The notes beneath the pieces were generated by a model. That model saw only the letters and a list, made by a program, of their open reading frames with translations. It did not search any database and had not been told where the DNA came from. From Aquimarina rhabdastrellae (GTDB taxonomy: Bacteria; Bacteroidota; Bacteroidia; Flavobacteriales; Flavobacteriaceae), in assembly GCA_947387485.1 (NCBI GenBank), contig CANDNT010000001.1, positions 310,001-374,000 on the forward strand: a stretch of 64,000 nt of DNA. The letters are read 5' to 3'. Position numbers and translations under genes: made by a program. Shown here in pieces: positions 17,702 through 24,780 of the stretch. Each line of letters opens with the position of its first letter. Within the stretch, counting starts at the first letter, position 1.

Positions 17702-20410
17702 ATGTATAATTCTGTGCTGCACATTCTATTTTTTTTATGCTATTCATTTTTATCAATACCTTTTATCTATGCACAAGAACAAGATAGCATTCAGAAAATC
17801 TTAAAAAGTAATCTATCAGATGAAAAGAAAATTACTACTATAGATTCTTTATTTAACGAATCTCTTTACTCTCCTGTTACTCACAGAAACTATGCTTACT
17901 GGTTATTAAAAAAAGGAGTTTTTGATAAATCTGAGGTTAACTATTTACTAGCGCTTGATTTAGCAAAAAAACACATTCCTACTGATAATTCATTTATCCA
18001 AAGAACGCATACTCATTTAGGATATTTTTATTCTAAAAAAAAAGATTATAAAAAGAGTATCACACATTATCAAAAGGTAATTCAAATAGATAGTATTCAT
18101 AAAAATGCCTTAATTGCATATGAAAAATTAGCCCTTAATTATCATCATCTCCAAGATTATTACAAGGCTATTGATTATTATAACTTCTTTCTTTCAAAAA
18201 CTACATCTCTTAAAAAAAAGCTACATAATCACCTTAATTTAGCGTCAACTTATCTGAAATTAAAAACTAAAAAAGCTTATGTTAAAGGTATTATTCATGC
18301 TAAAAAAGCTGATTCTTTATCTGATTATATCGATATAAAAAAATCCACCATTTACAAAATAAAAATGTGTCTTGGGGCTTTACATAATCAAAATGAAACT
18401 TTAGATATTCTTACAGCAAGCACCTATTTTTCTGACGCTTTACAAATAGCTTTAGAGCAAAAAGACTTAAAGAAACAACGAGAAGTTTATTATAGTTTAG
18501 GTAACCTCTATAATACTTCTTCAAAGGACATTTCTATCAATTACCTACAAAAAGCATTACATATCACCGATGATCAAGATCAATTTTATAAATACAAAAT
18601 TTATATCAATCTAGGATTTACATATACTATACATAAGCAATATGAGATAGGTATTACATATACAAAACAAAGTATTGCTTATTTATTAAATCAAACTTTT
18701 ATACAAAATCCAGAAAAAAACAAACATCTAATATACAATTCACCAAACAAGGAAAATATACTCATTGCGCTAACTCAACTTGCCGAGATATATCTTAAAT
18801 ATTATGAAATAAATCCTCAAAAAGAGTTTCTAAACAATAGTCTAAAATATTTTAATCTAGCAGATTATTGCATTGATTTATTAAAAATGAATAGTCAACA
18901 TTTTAAATCAAGATTATTTTGGAGAAAACTAAGCACTGACGTCTATGGAAAAGCTATAAGAGCGTGTTATTTGGCATCTAATACAGCTCTTGCATTTCAT
19001 TTTATGGAAAAGAATAAAAGCTTATTACTCATCGAGGATATTCTCAAACAACGTTATAGTAAAAATACATCTAGGCAAAATCATAACCTCATTGATAGTG
19101 CACAATCAATCCAAAATTCTTTAGAAACATTATACTCAAATCGTTTACATAATATGCATCCTAAAGATTCTATATCAAGGATAGATCAAAGCATTCAACA
19201 ATATGAAGAAGAACTCTCTTCTATTAAAGAAAAACTAAACGTTATACCTCTTCGTCCTCATATAGCTTCTTTATCAAATGTCCAAAAAGACTTAAATGAT
19301 GATCAAGTCATTGTAGAATACCATATTTCTATTGATGATGGTTATGGTATCTATTCTAATCAAAATAATGGTTATATTTTATTCATTTCTAAAGCGAATA
19401 CAGCCTTAATAGAGCTAAATAATATACTAGATGTTCAAAAAGATGTTTTAAGGCTTATAACACTACAAAAAAAGGCTTTTACTACTCGGCAAGACGTTCT
19501 TAATTATACACAGTTAGCGCATAAATTATATACTATTTTACTACCTAAAAATAGCATCAATAGTGAACATAAAGAACTTATCGTTATACCTGATTCTTTT
19601 CTCTCTTTTCTTTCGTTTGATGCTCTCACAACATCTACTGATAAATTATCCTATTTAATTCAACAGAATGAAATTCGCTATTTACAATCTGTTTCTTTTG
19701 CCTTAAATACGAAATCTGACATTCAAAATAACACCCAATTATTGAGCATTGCTCCGATTAATTTCTCTCACTCTGGTTTATCTAATTTACAATTTACAGC
19801 CGAAGAAATTGCTCAAATAAAAACATCTTACTCTGGAGAGGCTTTAGTAAAATCTCAAGCTACCAAAAATAATTTTATTGATAAGTTACCATATTATGAT
19901 ATTATACATTTAGCCACTCATGCCGATATCTCAAATGATTCTCCGTGGATTGCATTTGAAGACAAAAAAATATATCTAGAAGAGCTTTATGCTCTTAAAA
20001 ATAATGCTTCATTGGTTGTATTAAGTGCCTGTAATACTTCTCTCGGAACGGCAGAAATAGGAGAAGGTGTAATGAATTTATCTAGAGGTTTCTTTCATTC
20101 TGGAACCCAAAGTGTTATTGCTTCTTTATGGAATATTGACGATCTTTCTACGGCTACTATTTTTAATGACTTCTATAAAAACTTGAAAAGTGGAGATACA
20201 AAAGCACAAGCATTACGTAAAGCCAAATTAAACTATCTTGACAGCCACAACGATGTTATAGAATTATCTCCTCACTATTGGGCCGCATTTGTATTATTTG
20301 GTCATAATGACACTATTGTTTCTCATTCTAATACTCTCAAAATCATTCCATTTTTATTAATCTTATTATTTACTGTTTTTGCTTTTCTATTTATTTCAAA
20401 AAAAAATTAA
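17702..20410 (+). CDS. TPR-CHAT domain protein (caspase-like protease), membrane anchored
   Basis: A 902-residue protein. Residues 1-24 look like a signal peptide ending IYAQ, about 30-440 hold tetratricopeptide repeats, a coiled-coil linker covers about 445-520, and a CHAT domain covers about 580-865. The caspase-type dyad is complete: His740 in HLATHAD and Cys777 in LSACNTSLGTAEIGEG, followed by the family signature SLWNIDD and AQALRKAKL. A C-terminal helix (about 875-895) ends in SKKN, so the CHAT domain would face the periplasm with a membrane tail. CHAT proteases are usually switched on by partner binding through TPRs. Immediate neighbours are a sigma system, a lipoprotein and a double-glycine peptide, the last a possible substrate. 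Confidence 0.9.
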   Translation: MYNSVLHILFFLCYSFLSIPFIYAQEQDSIQKILKSNLSDEKKITTIDSLFNESLYSPVTHRNYAYWLLKKGVFDKSEVNYLLALDLAKKHIPTDNSFIQRTHTHLGYFYSKKKDYKKSITHYQKVIQIDSIHKNALIAYEKLALNYHHLQDYYKAIDYYNFFLSKTTSLKKKLHNHLNLASTYLKLKTKKAYVKGIIHAKKADSLSDYIDIKKSTIYKIKMCLGALHNQNETLDILTASTYFSDALQIALEQKDLKKQREVYYSLGNLYNTSSKDISINYLQKALHITDDQDQFYKYKIYINLGFTYTIHKQYEIGITYTKQSIAYLLNQTFIQNPEKNKHLIYNSPNKENILIALTQLAEIYLKYYEINPQKEFLNNSLKYFNLADYCIDLLKMNSQHFKSRLFWRKLSTDVYGKAIRACYLASNTALAFHFMEKNKSLLLIEDILKQRYSKNTSRQNHNLIDSAQSIQNSLETLYSNRLHNMHPKDSISRIDQSIQQYEEELSSIKEKLNVIPLRPHIASLSNVQKDLNDDQVIVEYHISIDDGYGIYSNQNNGYILFISKANTALIELNNILDVQKDVLRLITLQKKAFTTRQDVLNYTQLAHKLYTILLPKNSINSEHKELIVIPDSFLSFLSFDALTTSTDKLSYLIQQNEIRYLQSVSFALNTKSDIQNNTQLLSIAPINFSHSGLSNLQFTAEEIAQIKTSYSGEALVKSQATKNNFIDKLPYYDIIHLATHADISNDSPWIAFEDKKIYLEELYALKNNASLVVLSACNTSLGTAEIGEGVMNLSRGFFHSGTQSVIASLWNIDDLSTATIFNDFYKNLKSGDTKAQALRKAKLNYLDSHNDVIELSPHYWAAFVLFGHNDTIVSHSNTLKIIPFLLILLFTVFAFLFISKKN

Positions 20411-20509
20411 AAAATAGGGTAAGAAAACATTTTTAAAAGAACATAAAGTAGTTAAAGGTTACAAATCAACATGAAGTAACCACAAATATTAAATCTAAAA
20501 CTATTTATT

Positions 20510-20695
20510 ATGTTAAAGAGTATTTTAAATCTTAAGGAGGTCAACATCATTACAAAAAAAGAACAAACTAGCATTTCTGGAGGAATGATACCTGTAAGTA
20601 TATGTTGTGATTTTGAATTATCATGTTGTACTCCAAATATATATTATAATGGTCGAAATTGTGAATTTTTATATTCAACAAACGAATGTATTTAA
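20510..20695 (+). CDS. Double-glycine leader peptide, six-cysteine precursor
   Basis: A 61-residue precursor. Residues 1-25 match the Bacteroidota natural-product leader pattern: MLKSILNLKEVNIITKKEQ followed by SISGG, with cleavage expected after Gly25. The predicted 36-residue core has six cysteines (two CC pairs, then NC and EC) and ends CI, fitting disulfide or thioether crosslinking. It lies 99 bases after the CHAT gene and has its own terminator. No C39-type exporter, LanM or radical SAM enzyme is in the window, so any processing would be done elsewhere or by the upstream CHAT protease. It could be a bacteriocin, a signal or an orphan precursor. Confidence 0.75.
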   Translation: MLKSILNLKEVNIITKKEQTSISGGMIPVSICCDFELSCCTPNIYYNGRNCEFLYSTNECI

Positions 20696-20789
20696 AATAC
20701 AAAAGAGTCTATTAGCATAAGATGCACTAGTCTGATTTGATTCTTAAATTGAATTGTGTAATTTTTTTACACATGTTTTTATTCTAAAG

Positions 20790-20827
20790 AAAAGAGTCGT
20801 TATTCCTTACCTTTAACGACTCTTTTT
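20790..20827 (+). terminator. Terminator after the leader-peptide gene
   Basis: Perfect 13-bp stem (20790-20802 with 20814-20826) ending in T's, 95 bases after the peptide stop. With the next hairpin it accounts for the main structure in the 334-base gap 20696-21029; I see no gene there. Confidence 0.85.
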
Positions 20828-20962
20828 GACAATGTTTATTTAATCAAAGTGTATTTTAAATCTTCATTACAATAAAATCTTTTTTAAAACATTGATTTTC
20901 AAATATACTAAATCTTTTATTTAATCTATCCTCTTGATCAATTCGCAAAACTATTAAAAAAC

Positions 20963-21000
20963 AAAAAAGAGTAGCTGCATATAATACCTCTACCCTTTTT
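20963..21000 (-). terminator. Terminator after the prohibitin gene
   Basis: An 11-bp stem (20964-20974 with 20990-21000, one G-T pair on the minus strand) with a T-rich end, 30 bases past the minus-strand stop. Confidence 0.65.
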
Positions 21001-21029
21001 AAATATTGTTGAAAGTTATTTTAGAATGT

Positions 21030-21845
21030 TTATTGATCTCCTAAAATAATTGGTAATCCATCTTTTCCAGATCCAACTACAATAACTTTGCTATTATTTG
21101 ATTTTGCAAGTTCCATAGTTGCTTGAATTCCTTTTTCTTTTAAAATTTTATCAGTTAAAGATGCACTTAAAATTGTATTTGCTTGTGCTTTTCCTTCACT
21201 TTCAATCTTTTGACGTTCTGCTTCTTTTTTAGCTTTTTCAAGTCTAAATTCATATTCTAAAGCTTCTTGCTCTTGCTTTAATTTACGCTCAATAGCATCT
21301 TTAATTGTAGCTGGTAAGGTTACATCTCTTACTAATATCTCGTTTAATTGTATGTGTTGATTATCAACAATCTTCTTTGTCTCTTCAAAAATTTCTTGCT
21401 GAATAGCGTCTCTTTTACTCGAATATAATTGTTCTGGAGTATAACGTCCTACTACACTTCTTGCAGCAGATCTAATCGTAGGTAACAATACTCTATTTAC
21501 ATAATTCTCACCTTTTTGCTGATGTAATAATCCTAAGTTACTGTATTTAGGCTGAAACCATGCTGATGCGTCTAATTTAATTTCTAATCCGTTTGAAGAC
21601 AGTACTTGCATTTTTTCAAACACTTCTTGTTGTCTTACTTCGTATACAATTACTTTATTCCATGGAGCTACAAGATGAAATCCTTCTCCCAAAGGTGCTT
21701 CGTCTGTCACAACTCCACCTCCAAAGGTTTTATATAATACTCCTGCTTCCCCAGATCCTATCGTAATCGTCGATTTAGAAATAAATATAATTCCTAATAC
21801 AATAACAATTAAAATAGGTAATCCTATTTTAGGTAACTTTTCCAT
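21030..21845 (-). CDS. Prohibitin/SPFH (Band 7) family membrane protein
   Basis: A 271-residue SPFH protein. Residues 7-25 form an N-terminal membrane anchor; the Band 7 domain follows (SGEAGVLYKTFGGGVVTDEA, PLGEGFHLVAPWNKVIVYEV, then ILVRDVTLPATIKDAIERK), and a long charged coiled coil covers about 195-240. Such proteins assemble large membrane rings and often modulate FtsH-type proteases. It is 18 bases downstream of a VWA membrane protein gene on the same strand, so they are likely cotranscribed. Length is typical for bacterial prohibitins. Confidence 0.92.
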   Translation of the reverse strand: MEKLPKIGLPILIVIVLGIIFISKSTITIGSGEAGVLYKTFGGGVVTDEAPLGEGFHLVAPWNKVIVYEVRQQEVFEKMQVLSSNGLEIKLDASAWFQPKYSNLGLLHQQKGENYVNRVLLPTIRSAARSVVGRYTPEQLYSSKRDAIQQEIFEETKKIVDNQHIQLNEILVRDVTLPATIKDAIERKLKQEQEALEYEFRLEKAKKEAERQKIESEGKAQANTILSASLTDKILKEKGIQATMELAKSNNSKVIVVGSGKDGLPIILGDQ

Positions 21846-21863
21846 AATAGTTAGTTTTTATTT

Positions 21864-23894
21864 TTATATCAATCCGTTATATTTCCTCATAAACCACTCT
21901 ATTGCAAGTAATAATAATAGTATTCCTAATAAATACCTCCAATCAATTAAAGGAGTGATCTCTTCTTTTCTTTTTTGTATTATCTGAAAACGATCATCAT
22001 TTATTAAATCTTCTATGATATTATCTATTTGGTCTATGTAGAAAACCTTTCCTGTAGTATTAGTAGCAAGTGTTATTAGTTTTGTTACATCTGCATTTAA
22101 AAACTGTTGCTCTACATCATAATTAAGTATTGCAAATTTACCACTTTTTGAAATCCTTTCTCCCGCTACTGTTATGGTATAATCATATTCCCCTGGGTTT
22201 AGTATACTTAAATCAGATTCGTAATAATTATTTTTAAGTACTAATGGTGCTTCATAAAACTCATTTGTATCTTTATTTTTTACCCTAATATTTAAACTTG
22301 CTCTATTATCGAACTCATAATTTTTGGTAAAAAAAGCAGCTTGTAGTTTTATTTCTCCATTATTGTAGTAAAATGATTCTGCAGTAATGTCCAGTCTATT
22401 TCGTCTCTTATTTGAAGCTAAATATTGTACTAATTTACCTGTAAACTCGTCAAAAGCTTTAAAATCTTTATTATTTAAATATTCTTGTGCTCTCCATTTC
22501 CATATACCTTCTCCAAAAAGAGCTCCAGTACGTATACCCTGATCTTCAATTGTAGTTAATAATGGTGCATTTATTGAAATACCATTGATAGTTTGTGTAA
22601 GCAATATATCATGTGTATTGTTTATCTTTAAATTACCAAAAGTTGCAGTTAAAGGAGGGTATGTACTAAATCCCAAATCTTCTATAAGATATGAGTTATA
22701 ATTAGCATTAAACTGTGGTACATATTCTTCGGTTTGCCTAGATAGTGATCTAGTGAAGTGTGTCTGTACGCTATTTAAAAACCTCCAATCTGTTTGTGTA
22801 CCGGTGATTGTTAAATAATTCTTTTTTTGTGATTTTATTAAATCAAAAATCGATCTAAAACTTGAATTTGGTTGATACAATAACACCAGTTGATAATCTT
22901 CTAATGAAGTAATTTCTGAAGCCTTTTTAATGCTAACTTTTCTACGTTCATTACTTTCTATACTTTTCTTCAATGCTCCTATATCTGGATGTAAAATATC
23001 AGTAATAAGTACAATTTCGGTTTTTTGATCAATCACCTCAATTGCAAAGTTCTTAGCATTATTTACAGTATTTTTTTCATCTGTTATAGGTGTTATATTT
23101 ACATTGTATGTATGTACTCCTGCTGTAATAGCTGGTAATGTAGTATATACTACTTTGGATGTTTCTCCTTCTTTAAAAGTTAAAGAAGTGCTATATACTT
23201 TATCTTTACCTTTTTTGATTGTGAATTGCGTAGTAATTTCTCTATCACCATTATAAACAACAATAGTTTCGACAGGAAATTCATTTTTTAAGTAGGCATA
23301 TTTATTAACATTTAATTGTTGTATTTTTACATCAACAACTTTTGCTGTATCTCCTACTATAATTGGGTATATAGGTTGTTTAATCTTTGTTCCTATATAC
23401 TGATAATCATTGCCGTAAGTTTGATTCCCATCGGTAACAACAATTACAGGAGCTATTCTATTTTTATAAATTTGGTCAATCGTCTCTATAGCTTCAGTAA
23501 TATTAGTTTGCTTTCCTTTAAAATTAAGTTCCAAACTATCTGCTATACTATTTGAAAATGAATATGATTGAATATCAAAACGTTCTTCGAGTTCTTTATT
23601 TGCTTCGATAGTGTTAACAAACTCATGAACAGCATCCTTCTTTTCTAAGAAATCAATAGACGATGTATTATCTATAGCTAGTGCTAATATAGGTTTTACT
23701 GCATAATAACTATGTTGCTTAAACTTAGGGTTTATAAGTAAAAGTAATAAAATAAATATGCTTAAAAAACGTAAAAAAGCAAAGAAAATAAGCTTTTTAG
23801 ATACTTTCTTTGCTTTATAAATATATTGATATATAGCAATCACCAATGCAATGATTCCTGCTAAAATTGACCATAATAGTGTTGCTATAGACAT
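21864..23894 (-). CDS. VWA-domain membrane protein (BatA-like)
   Basis: A 676-residue protein with two N-terminal membrane helices (about 5-25 and 35-58), a von Willebrand A-like domain with a MIDAS-type DNTSS near residue 75 and VVTDGNQTYG near 155, a long beta-rich extracytoplasmic part (about 190-640), and a C-terminal helix YLLGILLLLLAIEWFMRKY. This layout is common among Bacteroidota VWA proteins whose partners are often unknown. It lies between fabG (16 bases away) and the prohibitin gene (18 bases), all on the minus strand. Metal-dependent adhesion or chaperoning in the periplasm is a family-level guess. Confidence 0.82.
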   Translation of the reverse strand: MSIATLLWSILAGIIALVIAIYQYIYKAKKVSKKLIFFAFLRFLSIFILLLLLINPKFKQHSYYAVKPILALAIDNTSSIDFLEKKDAVHEFVNTIEANKELEERFDIQSYSFSNSIADSLELNFKGKQTNITEAIETIDQIYKNRIAPVIVVTDGNQTYGNDYQYIGTKIKQPIYPIIVGDTAKVVDVKIQQLNVNKYAYLKNEFPVETIVVYNGDREITTQFTIKKGKDKVYSTSLTFKEGETSKVVYTTLPAITAGVHTYNVNITPITDEKNTVNNAKNFAIEVIDQKTEIVLITDILHPDIGALKKSIESNERRKVSIKKASEITSLEDYQLVLLYQPNSSFRSIFDLIKSQKKNYLTITGTQTDWRFLNSVQTHFTRSLSRQTEEYVPQFNANYNSYLIEDLGFSTYPPLTATFGNLKINNTHDILLTQTINGISINAPLLTTIEDQGIRTGALFGEGIWKWRAQEYLNNKDFKAFDEFTGKLVQYLASNKRRNRLDITAESFYYNNGEIKLQAAFFTKNYEFDNRASLNIRVKNKDTNEFYEAPLVLKNNYYESDLSILNPGEYDYTITVAGERISKSGKFAILNYDVEQQFLNADVTKLITLATNTTGKVFYIDQIDNIIEDLINDDRFQIIQKRKEEITPLIDWRYLLGILLLLLAIEWFMRKYNGLI

Positions 23895-23910
23895 GCTTTA
23901 TTTTAGTGAA

Positions 23911-24657
23911 TTAGGTCAACATTCCACCATCAACATTAAGCACTTGACCTGTTACATAAGCACTTAAATCACTTCCTAAGAATACACAAGCATTTGCAAT
24001 ATCTTCTGGTTGCCCACCTCTTTTTAATGGAATTGCATTTCTCCATCCATCAACAACGCTTTCGTCTAGTTTTGCTGTCATTTCTGTTTCAATGAAACCA
24101 GGAGCAATCACGTTACTTCTTATGTTACGTGATCCTAATTCAAGAGCTACAGATTTAGAAAAACCAATAATTCCAGCCTTAGAAGCAGCATAATTAGCTT
24201 GACCAGCATTACCTTTAACACCAACAACAGAACTCATATTAATGATACTTCCTTTACGTTGCTTAAGCATTGTACGTTGTACAGCTTTGGTCATGTTAAA
24301 TACACTCTTAAGGTTAACTTCTATAACCTTATCAAAATCTTCTTCACCCATACGCATCAATAAATTATCTTTAGTGATACCAGCATTGTTGATTAAGATA
24401 TCTATTTGTCCGAATTCTGCTAATACATCTTTTACCAAATCTTGAGCTTGCTCAAAATTAGCAGCATTACTTTGATATCCTTTAGCTTTTACTCCTGTAG
24501 CATTTAGCTCTTCTTCTAATGCTTGAGCTGCTTCTACTGAAGAACTATATGTAAATGCAACGTTTGCTCCGTGTTGTGCGAAAACTTGTGCTATACCTTT
24601 ACCAATACCTCTACTGGCACCAGTAATTATGGCTGTTTTACCTTCTAAGAGTTTCAT
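23911..24657 (-). CDS. fabG: 3-oxoacyl-[acyl-carrier-protein] reductase FabG
   Basis: NADPH-dependent short-chain reductase (EC 1.1.1.100) of fatty acid elongation, 248 residues. It shows the nucleotide-binding TGASRGIGKGIA (12-23), NNAG (90-93), the catalytic Ser143, Tyr156 and Lys160 in SSVVGVKGNAGQANYAASK, and the PGFIETEMTAKL block typical of FabG. Length and C-terminus (VTGQVLNVDGGM) match true FabG rather than a general SDR. It has a good promoter of its own at 24690-24721, and the VWA gene follows after 16 bases. Confidence 0.96.
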   Translation of the reverse strand: MKLLEGKTAIITGASRGIGKGIAQVFAQHGANVAFTYSSSVEAAQALEEELNATGVKAKGYQSNAANFEQAQDLVKDVLAEFGQIDILINNAGITKDNLLMRMGEEDFDKVIEVNLKSVFNMTKAVQRTMLKQRKGSIINMSSVVGVKGNAGQANYAASKAGIIGFSKSVALELGSRNIRSNVIAPGFIETEMTAKLDESVVDGWRNAIPLKRGGQPEDIANACVFLGSDLSAYVTGQVLNVDGGMLT

Positions 24658-24689
24658 TCGCTCTATGTTTTTAATTTTGATTTGTAAGC

Positions 24690-24721
24690 CAAATATAACA
24701 AATACTTACTTGGTTAAACAA
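24690..24721 (-). promoter_or_regulatory. Promoter of fabG
   Basis: On the minus strand: TTG at 24719-24721, a 21-base spacer and TATATTTG at 24690-24697, a full match to the Bacteroidota vegetative consensus, with the start codon 33 bases further on. Confidence 0.6.
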
Positions 24722-24752
24722 TAAACCCCATGATTTCTCATGGGGCTTATTT
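24720..24752 (-). terminator. Terminator after the M16 peptidase gene
   Basis: Hairpin with CCCCATGA/TCATGGGG arms (24726-24733 with 24738-24745) extended by AT pairs, 28 bases past the M16 stop. Its edge overlaps the -33 element of fabG. Confidence 0.85.
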
Positions 24753-24780
24753 TAATATATTGAAAACCTATAACTTATCC

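Noticed and set aside
20457..20481. GGTTAC/GTAACC inverted repeat before the leader-peptide gene
   Set aside because: Only 6-bp arms with a 13-base spacer; too short to claim as an operator without another copy.
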